From contig JAUSPV010000268.1 of NCBI GenBank assembly GCA_030652755.1, positions 1 through 32,601 on the forward strand: DNA of 32,601 nucleotides. Reading direction: 5' to 3'. Position numbers and translations under genes: made by a program. Below the pieces are notes generated by a model that saw only the letters and a list, made by a program, of their open reading frames with translations, had not been told where the DNA came from and searched no databases. The DNA comes from Caulobacter sp. (lineage in GTDB: Bacteria > Pseudomonadota > Alphaproteobacteria > Caulobacterales > Caulobacteraceae). The number at the start of each line of letters is the position of its first letter. The first letter of the stretch is position 1. This document shows positions 8,950 through 18,240 of the stretch, piece after piece.

Positions 8950-8979
8950 AAACTCTCCGACAAGGCATCAGGGAGAGGG

Positions 8980-9870
8980 ATGGTTGAGGCCCTGGTCGTG
9001 AGGTGCGTTCTGGGCCATCGTCTGCGCGTGGCGGGCAATGAAGAAATCGAAGGAACCGACTGGTCGGACGCTGAGCAGGATCTCATCGTCGCTGACTACT
9101 TCGCCATGCTCGAGGCCGAGTTGGCGGGGCAGCGGGTGAACAAGGCCGAGCGCAACCGGGCGCTTCAGGCGCTGACCGGCCGCAAGCGCGGCTCGATCGA
9201 ATACAAGCATATGAACGTGTCGGCGGCGCTCACGCGGATCGGCCTGCCGACCATCGACGGCTACAAGCCGTATCAGAACATTCAGGACTCCCTGATCGAC
9301 GCCATTGACCGCTATCTGACCAGTCGGCCGGCGCTGCTGCAGCCCCAAGCGCCGCCGCCGCTCGTGGGTGTCGCGGAACGGGCGGTTCTCTTCACTGAAC
9401 CTCCGCCTCTGCGTGGCGACAGACCGGCGCCGGAGCGCCGCCGCATGGAAGCGCTGGTCCGCAAGTTCGACCCGGTAGAGCGCGACTTCCGCAACCGGGC
9501 GCTCGGCAAGGCCGGCGAAGCGCTGGTGGTGGAGTTCGAGGAGCGGCGGCTGCACGACGCCGGCCGCAAGGACCTGGCCCAGCAGGTGCGCTGGGTCGCC
9601 GACCTCGAGGGCGACGGCCACGGCTACGACATCGCCTCCTTCGCACCGTCCGGCGAGAAGCGGCTGATCGAGGTCAAGACCACCAACGGCGGCCAGACCA
9701 CGCCCTTCTTCCTGACCCGCAACGAGGAGCGGGTGTCCCGAGAGACGGAGGCGTTCCGCCTCTACCGACTCTACGACTTCACCAGAGCGCCGAGGCTGTT
9801 CAAGCTGCGCCCGCCGCTGGGCGACAGCGTGGTGCTGGAAACGGAGACCTGGCGGGTAGGGTTTGGGTGA
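8980..9870 (+). CDS. DUF3883 (PD-(D/E)XK nuclease-like) domain protein, about 296 aa
   Basis: The C-terminal half matches the DUF3883 pattern: ALGKAGEALVVEFEERRL (about 175-191), GHGYDIASF (Asp217), RLIEVKTTNGG (Glu231, Lys233) and PFFLTRNEE (242-250). The E/D...D...ExK arrangement is that of PD-(D/E)XK nuclease folds, and DUF3883 is frequent in defence and mobile loci. The N-terminal half (TDWSDAEQDLIVADYFAMLEAE) is a conserved region of unknown role. ATG 8980, preceded by GGGAGAGGG, is the best start; GTG 9028 is possible because homology seems to begin near residue 25. It is co-directional with the three-Cys and TcmP genes, but a separate promoter region follows it. Its target is unknown. 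Confidence 0.8.
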   Translation: MVEALVVRCVLGHRLRVAGNEEIEGTDWSDAEQDLIVADYFAMLEAELAGQRVNKAERNRALQALTGRKRGSIEYKHMNVSAALTRIGLPTIDGYKPYQNIQDSLIDAIDRYLTSRPALLQPQAPPPLVGVAERAVLFTEPPPLRGDRPAPERRRMEALVRKFDPVERDFRNRALGKAGEALVVEFEERRLHDAGRKDLAQQVRWVADLEGDGHGYDIASFAPSGEKRLIEVKTTNGGQTTPFFLTRNEERVSRETEAFRLYRLYDFTRAPRLFKLRPPLGDSVVLETETWRVGFG

Positions 9871-9906
9871 TCCCGCAGCGGACAAAATTCCTATGCGAGG
9901 CGTTAT

Positions 9907-9921
9907 GTTCTTGCTATGTTC
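9907..9921 (+). promoter_or_regulatory. LexA (SOS) box GTTC-N7-GTTC
   Basis: GTTC (9907-9910), seven bases, GTTC (9918-9921). This is an exact match to the direct-repeat LexA operator of Alphaproteobacteria (GTTCN7GTTC), distinct from the E. coli palindrome. It sits in a locally A+T-rich stretch 78 bases before the ATG of the three-Cys-motif gene, with -10-like TATGTT sequences overlapping it, which is the expected position for repression. Confidence 0.75.
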
Positions 9922-9999
9922 CCACAACTAGGCGTTGGCGCCGAGCTTGCGTTGTGGAGAGCCTTCAGGATGTCGCACTCAGGAGTTCGAGTAAGGCGC

Positions 10000-10743
10000 A
10001 TGGCCGAAACTTCCATCGAATGGACCGACGCGACGTGGAACCCCGTCGCGGGCTGCGCAGTCATCACGCCGGGCTGCACCAACTGCTACGCGATGCGCAT
10101 GGCGGCGCGTCTGGAGGCCATGGGCGTCGAGAAATACCAGGGCCTGACGCGCAAGAGCGGTGACCGCTACGTCTGGACGGGCAAGGTGAAAGTCGACGAG
10201 GCGTCGCTCGAAGCGCCGCTCGCTTGGCGCAAGCCCCGCAAGATCTTCGTCAACTCGATGTCGGACCTCTTCCACGCCGACGTGCCCGAGGATTTCATCG
10301 TTCGGGTCTGGGACGTGATGCGCCGGACGCCCCAGCACACCTATCAGATCCTGACCAAGCGCCCGGAGCGGATGCGCGAGGTGGTGTCGCGGATTGCCGA
10401 GTCAATCTTGCCTAACGTGTGGCTGGGGACCAGCGTGGAGGACTCGGCGGTGCTGGATCGACTGGACGATCTGCGCGGTGTGCCGGCGCATGTGCGGTTT
10501 GTATCGTTCGAGCCGCTGATCGGGTCGGTAGCCGGGGCTGACCTCAGTGGGATCGGCTGGGCGATTGTAGGCGGCGAGTCTGGTCCCCGCGCTCGGCCGA
10601 TGAATGAGGCATGGGTCGATGAGATCAGGCTTCGCTGTGCGGTGGCCGGTACGGCATTCTTCTTCAAGCAGTGGGGCGGCAAGAACAAGAAGGCGGCTGG
10701 TCGAACTTACCAAGGACGTACTTGGGACGAGTTGCCCGCCTAG
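10000..10743 (+). CDS. Three-Cys-motif protein, phage Gp37/Gp68 family (DUF5131), 247 aa
   Basis: The protein opens MAETSIEWTDATWNPVAGC and has the three-Cys motif Cys19-x6-Cys26-x2-Cys29 (GC...PGCTNCYA). Other family blocks are KIFVNSMSDLFHADVP (81-96), ILTKRPERM (117-125), VWLGTSVED (140-148), VSFEPLIG (168-175), VGGESGPRARPM (190-201) and FFFKQWGG (220-227). These identify DUF5131. The clustered cysteines could bind an Fe-S cluster or zinc, and a radical-SAM-like TIM barrel has been suspected for the family; neither is shown here. ATG 10000 has GTAAGG upstream and begins at family homology; a longer frame from 9916 would start within the LexA box. Its partner tcmP follows 89 bases later. 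Confidence 0.92.
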   Translation: MAETSIEWTDATWNPVAGCAVITPGCTNCYAMRMAARLEAMGVEKYQGLTRKSGDRYVWTGKVKVDEASLEAPLAWRKPRKIFVNSMSDLFHADVPEDFIVRVWDVMRRTPQHTYQILTKRPERMREVVSRIAESILPNVWLGTSVEDSAVLDRLDDLRGVPAHVRFVSFEPLIGSVAGADLSGIGWAIVGGESGPRARPMNEAWVDEIRLRCAVAGTAFFFKQWGGKNKKAAGRTYQGRTWDELPA

Positions 10744-10783
10744 TTTCTTTGCAATCATAGAGAGAATCTGGCCCGATCCCTTG

Positions 10784-10808
10784 CGAGGCGCGTGTCATTC
10801 GCGCCTCG
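10784..10808 (+). repeat. Intercistronic hairpin between the three-Cys gene and tcmP
   Basis: CGAGGCGCG (10784-10792) and CGCGCCTCG (10800-10808) form a perfect 9-bp stem with a 7-base loop. No T-run follows, and the tcmP ribosome site begins 13 bases later, so it may set mRNA stability or the relative expression of the two genes, not stop transcription. Confidence 0.5.
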
Positions 10809-10832
10809 ATGGGCTTGATACAGGAGGCCGGG

Positions 10833-11996
10833 ATGGTTGCTGACATCAGTAGGTATGCCGGGCGCGAACAGGCCTACATCAAGCACTATTTCCTAGAGAA
10901 CTATCTCGAGAAGCTCATTCATAAAACCGCTGGGCGGTTCGATCACATCGCTTACGTCGATGGCTTCTCAGGGCCTTGGCAGAATAGCGATGAGAACTTC
11001 GAAGACACCTCCTTTGGGATTGCGCTTCGGGCGCTTCGGACTGCCAAGGCCTCCTGGAAGACCCTCGGCCGTGACGTTCGCATGTCGGCCTACCTCGTCG
11101 AAAAGTCGGCGTCCGCCCACGCTAAACTTGCTGCAATCGCGGCGCGTTTCCCCGACATTTCCATCGTTACCTACAATGGAGACTTCGTCGCCACGTCGCC
11201 ACGACTGCTTGCTGACATTCCCGCGGATGCATTTGCGTTTCTATTCATCGACCCCAAAGGATGGAGGATGCGCACGCAATCGATTAGCGGCCTCCTGAGG
11301 CGCCCGAATTCTGAAGTCGTGTTCAACTTCATGTTCGACTTCATCAATAGGGCAGCTTCGATGGCAGACCCTGAAGAAGGCCTCAACGAACTGATGCCCT
11401 ACGGAAGCTGGAAGGCGGGGTTGGGAGCCATCGATCGGCGGGCACCCACGGCATCGGCGCAGCGCAAGGCGGTGCTGGTGGCGGCGTTCTCGGAAACCCT
11501 CCGGAGGATCGGCGACTATGATTACGTAGCCGAGACCCCGGTCATGCGGCCTCTGGTCGATCGAACACTCTATTCGCTGATCTACGCGACAAGAAAGGCG
11601 GCTGGCATTGAAGTCTTTCGAGACTGCCAGATCAAAACCCTTCAGGAGCAAGCCTCGGTGCGGGGGATGGCGAAGGTCGCCCAGACGCAAAGCCGAAGTG
11701 GACAAGGCGAGATGTTCGCATCGGCCGGCGATATGGCATCAGACGGGATCGAGGAATATCTTGCCAGCGAACGAGAGGCAGCGAAACAAGCCCTTCTCGC
11801 CAGCGTCCCGGTTCAGCCGGAAGCGGTGATCTACGGCGAAGTCTGGCCTCAGATTCTGTCAAAGCACGCCGTTAGAAAGGTCGACCTGAACGCGTTGGCC
11901 GGCAGCCTTAGGAAATCCGGGGGCATCGTCTTTCCCGATTGGGTGCCTAAGAAGCGAGTGCCCGACGATGAGTACCGGATGAGTCGGCCAGCGTGA
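10833..11996 (+). CDS. tcmP: Three-Cys-motif partner protein TcmP, 387 aa
   Basis: This is the protein family habitually encoded beside DUF5131 three-Cys proteins. The N-terminal 175 residues have the order expected of the family: REQAYIKHYFLENYLEKLI (11-29), YVDGFSGPW (41-49), AYLVEK (86-91), YNGDF (114-118), FAFLFIDPKGW (134-144) and EVVFNFMFDFINR (161-173). The glycine loop, acidic end of strand 2 and DPxGW motif resemble a Rossmann methyltransferase core, so a nucleotide or SAM-binding role is an inference. The start is fixed by AGGAGG at 10822-10827, five bases before ATG 10833. Base composition is visibly less G+C-rich than lepA next door, a sign of transfer. It converges on lepA with 12 bases between the stops. 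Function is not established. Confidence 0.9.
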   Translation: MVADISRYAGREQAYIKHYFLENYLEKLIHKTAGRFDHIAYVDGFSGPWQNSDENFEDTSFGIALRALRTAKASWKTLGRDVRMSAYLVEKSASAHAKLAAIAARFPDISIVTYNGDFVATSPRLLADIPADAFAFLFIDPKGWRMRTQSISGLLRRPNSEVVFNFMFDFINRAASMADPEEGLNELMPYGSWKAGLGAIDRRAPTASAQRKAVLVAAFSETLRRIGDYDYVAETPVMRPLVDRTLYSLIYATRKAAGIEVFRDCQIKTLQEQASVRGMAKVAQTQSRSGQGEMFASAGDMASDGIEEYLASEREAAKQALLASVPVQPEAVIYGEVWPQILSKHAVRKVDLNALAGSLRKSGGIVFPDWVPKKRVPDDEYRMSRPA

Positions 11997-12008
11997 ACTG
12001 AGCTCCCC

Positions 12009-13814
<1,806 letters not shown>

Positions 13815-13874
13815 GCGCGCCCGTCTAGCACATTGGGCGGCCAAGGCGAGACCCGCGCGGCGGCGTGCGAGGCA

Positions 13875-13916
13875 TTCGCAGTTCGCACTTGCGAAAGGTG
13901 TCATGATCCCTAGATA
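13875..13916 (+). promoter_or_regulatory. Promoter with overlapping palindromic operator for the RND efflux genes
   Basis: TTGCGA (13889-13894), a 16-base spacer and TAGATA (13911-13916) form a plausible sigma-70-type promoter. TTCGCA-CT-TGCGAA (13882-13895) is a perfect 6+6 palindrome covering the -35, and a further TTCGCA half-site lies at 13875-13880. This is the layout of a repressor operator, TetR- or MarR-like in form. No regulator gene is adjacent, so the repressor would be encoded elsewhere. Confidence 0.5.
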
Positions 13917-13978
13917 CGGACTGCACCTGACGGGCCCTCCCGCCGGGCTTTCGGCGCATCGATCAAGGGGATAGCGAC

Positions 13979-15064
13979 GTGCGAGACATGCAAGGCCGTT
14001 TCGCGCGGCGACTGGCGGCGCTCGCCCTGGCCTCGATAGTGCTCGCCGGCTGCTCCAAGGCCGATGAAAAGGCGACCGAGCCCCAGGCCAGCCAGACCGT
14101 CACCGTCCAGACCGTGAGCATGGCCACCCTGCCGCGCCGGATCACCGCCAGCGGCGACATCGTCGCCTGGAACGAGGTCGTGGTCGGCGCCGAGACCGGC
14201 GGGCTGACCGCCGTGCGGGTGCTGGTCGACGAGGGCGCCTGGGTCCGCCAGGGCCAGCCGATGCTGCAGATGAACGCCGACCTGCTGAGCGCCCAGCTGC
14301 GTCAGCAGGAGGCCAATGTCGCCGCCGCCCGCGCCACCGTGGCCCAGGCCGACGCCGCCCTGGCCCGCGCCCGCGAGCTGAAGGAGCGCGGCTACCTGGC
14401 CCAGGCCGGGCTCGACAACGCGGTCGCGGGCCAGGCCACGGCCGCCGCCCAGCTGTCGGCCGCCCAGGCCGGGCTGTCGGAAGTCCGCACCCGCCTCAGC
14501 CAGGCCACCGTCCGCGCGCCCGTCTCGGGCCTCGTCGCCTCGCGCAAGGTCGTGCAGGGCCAGATCGTCGGGGCCGGAACCGAGCTGTTCCGCATCGTCC
14601 GCGACGGCCGGCTGGAGCTGAACGCCGAGGTGCCCGAGACCCAGCTGGCCCAGCTGCGGGCCGGCATGCCCGCCACCGTCGCCTCCGACCAGCTGGGCGA
14701 AGTGCCCGGCCAGGTCCGCATCATCACCTCGCAGGTCGATCCCCAGAGCCGGGTCGGCGTCGCCCGCATCGCGCTCAGCACCGCCGGCGGCTTCCGCCCG
14801 GGCATGTTCGCGCGCGGCGTGATCAATGTGGGCGACCAGCCGGCCATCACCACCCCGACGGTCTCGGTCGTCTACCGCGACAACAAGTCGGGCGTGTTCG
14901 TGATCGACGCCCAGTCGGTGGTCCGCTTCCGGCCCGTGGTGGTCGGATCCCGCACGCCTGACCGGGTCGAGGTGACCGAGGGCCTGAAGGCCGGCGAGCG
15001 CATCGTGGTCAAGGGCGCGGGCTTCCTGGCCGACGGCGACCGCGTTCTCGTCGTGGCGAAGTAG
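13979..15064 (+). CDS. RND efflux periplasmic adaptor (membrane fusion protein), lipoprotein
   Basis: The adaptor (361 aa) links an inner-membrane RND pump to an outer-membrane channel. The signal peptide ends in VLAGC (Cys25), so it should be lipid-anchored in the periplasm. Next come the barrel/lipoyl segments ([21 protein letters not shown]...[23 protein letters not shown]), an Ala/Gln-rich coiled-coil hairpin (about 100-175), the returning lipoyl half ([25 protein letters not shown]), and the beta-barrel and membrane-proximal domains to [24 protein letters not shown] at 13979 was chosen because AAGGGG lies 8 bases upstream; ATG 13988 is too far from it. The pump gene follows after 6 bases; no outer-membrane factor gene follows. 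Confidence 0.93.
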   Translation: MRDMQGRFARRLAALALASIVLAGCSKADEKATEPQASQTVTVQTVSMATLPRRITASGDIVAWNEVVVGAETGGLTAVRVLVDEGAWVRQGQPMLQMNADLLSAQLRQQEANVAAARATVAQADAALARARELKERGYLAQAGLDNAVAGQATAAAQLSAAQAGLSEVRTRLSQATVRAPVSGLVASRKVVQGQIVGAGTELFRIVRDGRLELNAEVPETQLAQLRAGMPATVASDQLGEVPGQVRIITSQVDPQSRVGVARIALSTAGGFRPGMFARGVINVGDQPAITTPTVSVVYRDNKSGVFVIDAQSVVRFRPVVVGSRTPDRVEVTEGLKAGERIVVKGAGFLADGDRVLVVAK

Positions 15065-15070
15065 ACCGCC

Positions 15071-18000
15071 ATGCGCAACATCTCCTCCTGGTCGATCAGG
15101 AATCCCATCCCCGTCATCATGCTGTTCATCATGCTGACGTTGGCCGGCATCGCCGGGTTCAACGCCATGCGGATCAACAACAATCCTGACGTCGACTTCC
15201 CGCTGATCCAGGTCGCCGCCGGCCGGCCGGGCTCGGCGCCCAGCGAGATGGAGACCCAGGTCACCCGGCTGATCGAGGACAAGATCGCGGGCCTGAGCGG
15301 CGTGCGCCACATGCGCTCGACCGTCACCGACGGCGTGTCGGTGACCATGATCGAGTTCGAGCTCTCGACCGACGTCGAGAAGGCCACCAACGACGTCCGC
15401 AACGCCATGAGCAACCTGCGGGCCGACCTGCCGCAGGACATGCAGGAACCCTCGGTCATCCGCTGGGACATCACCGGCGATCCGCTGATCACCTGGGTGG
15501 TCCGCTCCGGCTCGATGACGCCCGAGCAGCTGTCCTGGTTCGTCGACAACGAGATCAGTCGGGCCTTGCTGGCCATACAGGGCGTCGGCCAGGTCAACCG
15601 CCTGGGCGGCGTTGACCGCGAGATCCGCATCGACCTCGATCCCGACCGCCTCGCCTCGTTCGGCGTGACCGCGGCGCAGGTCAGCCAGGCGCTGGTCAAT
15701 GTGAACAACAACCTGCCCGGCGGCCGGGTGACGGTCGGCGGCTCGGAGCGGTCGATCCGCACGCTCGGCGCGGCCGGATCGATCCAGGAGCTGGCCGACA
15801 CCCGCGTGCCCATGGCCGGCGGCGGCAGCATCCGGCTGGCTGACCTCGGCCGTATCGAGGACAACTGGACCGAGCCCCGCTCCCGCGCCCGCTACGACGG
15901 CCAGGAGGTGATCACCTTCAACTTCCTGCGCTCGCGCGACGCCAGCGAGGTCAAGACCGCCGAGAAGGTCCGCCAGGAGATCGCCAGGATCGACGAGGCC
16001 CATCCCGAGCTGTCGATCGATCAGATCAACGCCAATGTCGAGTTCGCCGAGGAAAGCTACATCGCGTCTCTTGAGGCGGTCGGGCTCGGCGCCCTGCTGG
16101 CGGTCATCGTGGTGTGGCTGTTCCTGCGCGACTGGCGGGCGACGCTGATCGCGGCCGTGGCCATGCCGCTGTCGCTGATCCCCACATTCGCGGTGCTGGA
16201 GCCGCTGGGCCAGTCGCTCAACATGATCACCCTGCTGGCGCTGTCGCTGACCATCGGGATCCTGGTCGACGACGCCATCGTCGAGATCGAGAACATCGTC
16301 CGCCACATGCGGGGCGGCAAGGCGCCGTACCCCTCGGCCATCGAGGCCTCCGACGAGATCGGCCTGGCCGTTGTCGCCACCACCGCCACCATCATCGCCG
16401 TGTTCGCGCCGGTCGGCTTCATGCCCGGGATCATCGGCCAGTTCTTCAAGGCCTTCGCCCTGGCCGCCTGCGTCTCGGTGCTGTTCTCGCTGATCGTGGC
16501 GCGGATGCTGACGCCGCTGATGGCCGCCTACCTGCTCAAGCACAAGCCCCACGAGGACAAGGATCCGCCGTGGATGACCAGCTACCTGCGCTGGCTGACC
16601 TGGGCCCTGGCCAACCGCTGGAAGGTGTTCGGCATGGGCGTGGTGATCTTCGTGCTGACCGGCCTGACGACGCTGGTCGTGCCCGTCGAGGTGCAGCCCT
16701 CGGTCGACATCGGCCGGGCGGCCTTCTCCGTCGAGCTGCCGCCCGGCGCGACCCTGGACCAGACCGACGAGGTGGTCGCCCGGGTCACGCGTGACCTGCG
16801 CAAGCGGCTGGAGGTGACAAACGTCTACGCCTCGGTCGGCGGCAGCGAGGTGAACACCGCGACCGTGACCGCCGAGCTGATCGACAAGGGTGATCGCAAG
16901 CTCAGCCAGAAGCAGTTCGTCCGCGAAATGGTCGACGCCTTCAAGACCGTGCCGGGCGCCCGCATCGGCGTGCCCTCCCAGCTCGGCGGCGGGCCGACGG
17001 ACGGCAGTGTGTTCTCCTATTCCATCCAGAGCGACGACGGCGACAAGCTGATGGCGGCCGCCCAGGCGATCGAGCGCGAGATGCGGGGCGTCGAGGGGTT
17101 TGCCAATGTGGTGAACACCGCCGCCATCGCCCGGCCCGAAATCCTCGTCACGCCGCGCGCCGACGAGGCCTCCCGCCTGGGCGTTTCGGCCGGGGTGCTG
17201 TCACAGGCCATCCGCGTCGCCACCATCGGCGACATCGACCAGGCGCTGCCCAAATACAATCTGGGCGACCGGCAGGTGCCGATCCGCTTGCGGCTGACCG
17301 AGGAGGGGCGCGAGGATATCTCCGTGCTCGAGAACCTGCGGGTGCCGACCGCCACCGGCGGCTCGGTTCCGCTCAGCGCCGTGGCCGAGGTCACCTACAG
17401 CGCCGGGCCCTCGCAGGTGAACCGCCTCGATCGCGCCCGCGTGGCGACCATCACCGCCGAGCTGAACGGCATCACCAGCGGCGAGGCGACCATCGCGGTC
17501 AATCGCCTGCCGTCCGTGAAGACCCTGCCGGAGGGCGTCCGCGAGGGCATGACGGGCGACGCGGAGTTCCTGGTCGAGATGGTGGTCGGTTTCGCCGGCG
17601 CCTTCGGCACGGGCCTGATCCTGATGTACGCGGTGCTGGCGCTGCTGTTCAAAAGCTTCACCCACCCGATCACCATCATGGCGGCGCTGCCGCTGGCCAT
17701 CGGCGGCGCCTTCGTGGGCCTGCTGATCATGGGCAGCACCTTCTCGATCTCCTCCCTGATCGGCATCCTGATGCTGATGGGCATCGCGGCGAAGAACTCG
17801 ATCCTGCTGGTCGAGTACGCGCTGGAGGCGATGAAGGGCGGGATGAGCCGGCATGAGGCGCTGATGGACTCGGCCCACAAGCGGGCGCGACCGATCCTGA
17901 TGACCACCGTGGCCATGGGCGCGGGCATGGCGCCGGTGGCCATCGGCCTGGGCGCCGACGTGGAATTCCGCCAGCCGATGGCCGTGGCCGTGGTCGGCGG

Positions 18001-18139
18001 GCTGATCACATCGACCTTGCTGTCGCTGCTCTACATTCCGGCGATCTTCACGATCATCGACGACATGCGGTCCTGGGGGCACCGTCAGCTGGATCGGATG
18101 TTCGCCAACCAGAAGGTCCTGAAGACCCCGGCGGAGTAG
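15071..18139 (+). CDS. RND efflux pump, inner-membrane permease (HAE1/AcrB type), 1022 aa
   Basis: A proton-driven drug/solute exporter with the RND layout: TM1 in RNPIPVIMLFIMLTLAGIAGF, a large periplasmic loop (about 30-330), TM2-6 from about residue 337, a second periplasmic loop and TM8-12 near the C-terminus. The TM4 proton-relay Asp pair is in LTIGILVDDAIVEIENIVRHM. GILMLMGIAAKNSILLVEYALE is the matching TM10-11 stretch with the conserved Lys. Full length and no frame break. It forms an operon with the adaptor upstream (6-base gap) and must borrow an outer-membrane channel. Substrates are not predictable from the sequence. Confidence 0.97.
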   Translation: MRNISSWSIRNPIPVIMLFIMLTLAGIAGFNAMRINNNPDVDFPLIQVAAGRPGSAPSEMETQVTRLIEDKIAGLSGVRHMRSTVTDGVSVTMIEFELSTDVEKATNDVRNAMSNLRADLPQDMQEPSVIRWDITGDPLITWVVRSGSMTPEQLSWFVDNEISRALLAIQGVGQVNRLGGVDREIRIDLDPDRLASFGVTAAQVSQALVNVNNNLPGGRVTVGGSERSIRTLGAAGSIQELADTRVPMAGGGSIRLADLGRIEDNWTEPRSRARYDGQEVITFNFLRSRDASEVKTAEKVRQEIARIDEAHPELSIDQINANVEFAEESYIASLEAVGLGALLAVIVVWLFLRDWRATLIAAVAMPLSLIPTFAVLEPLGQSLNMITLLALSLTIGILVDDAIVEIENIVRHMRGGKAPYPSAIEASDEIGLAVVATTATIIAVFAPVGFMPGIIGQFFKAFALAACVSVLFSLIVARMLTPLMAAYLLKHKPHEDKDPPWMTSYLRWLTWALANRWKVFGMGVVIFVLTGLTTLVVPVEVQPSVDIGRAAFSVELPPGATLDQTDEVVARVTRDLRKRLEVTNVYASVGGSEVNTATVTAELIDKGDRKLSQKQFVREMVDAFKTVPGARIGVPSQLGGGPTDGSVFSYSIQSDDGDKLMAAAQAIEREMRGVEGFANVVNTAAIARPEILVTPRADEASRLGVSAGVLSQAIRVATIGDIDQALPKYNLGDRQVPIRLRLTEEGREDISVLENLRVPTATGGSVPLSAVAEVTYSAGPSQVNRLDRARVATITAELNGITSGEATIAVNRLPSVKTLPEGVREGMTGDAEFLVEMVVGFAGAFGTGLILMYAVLALLFKSFTHPITIMAALPLAIGGAFVGLLIMGSTFSISSLIGILMLMGIAAKNSILLVEYALEAMKGGMSRHEALMDSAHKRARPILMTTVAMGAGMAPVAIGLGADVEFRQPMAVAVVGGLITSTLLSLLYIPAIFTIIDDMRSWGHRQLDRMFANQKVLKTPAE

Positions 18140-18156
18140 TGGCGCATCGGCCATGG

Positions 18157-18171
18157 TTAACCGCGCGTTAG
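18157..18171 (+). promoter_or_regulatory. CtrA-like box upstream of eipA
   Basis: TTAA (18157-18160), seven bases, TTAG (18168-18171) matches the CtrA operator TTAA-N7-TTAA at 7 of 8 specified bases with the exact spacing. It lies 69 bases before the eipA ATG. CtrA is reported to bind the eipA promoter directly in Brucella abortus, which makes this match more credible than chance. Confidence 0.55.
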
Positions 18172-18203
18172 GGTTCGCGCCGCAAACCGGTCCCAATGGA
18201 ATG

Positions 18204-18236
18204 GGAGTCTGTCGACTCCTCATCTGACTCGGAGTC
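18204..18236 (+). promoter_or_regulatory. Cluster of four GANTC (CcrM) sites with alternative hairpins before eipA
   Basis: GAGTC (18205-18209), GACTC (18214-18218), GACTC (18226-18230) and GAGTC (18232-18236) are four CcrM methylation sites in 32 bases, ending four bases before the eipA ATG. In RNA the same arms give two exclusive hairpins: GGAGTC (18204-18209) with GACTCC (18214-18219), or GACTCC with GGAGTC (18231-18236). The second would hide the GGAG ribosome site. Confidence 0.6.
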
Positions 18237-18240
18237 GTCC

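Noticed and set aside
10784-10808. Terminator between the three-Cys gene and tcmP
   Set aside because: The stem is strong but no T-run follows, and tcmP has its ribosome site just downstream without a clear promoter of its own.
13910-16552. 880-codon open frame on the minus strand opposite the RND genes
   Set aside because: It is a mirror of the efflux adaptor and pump, has His/Asp/Gly-rich low-complexity sequence and no recognisable domain.
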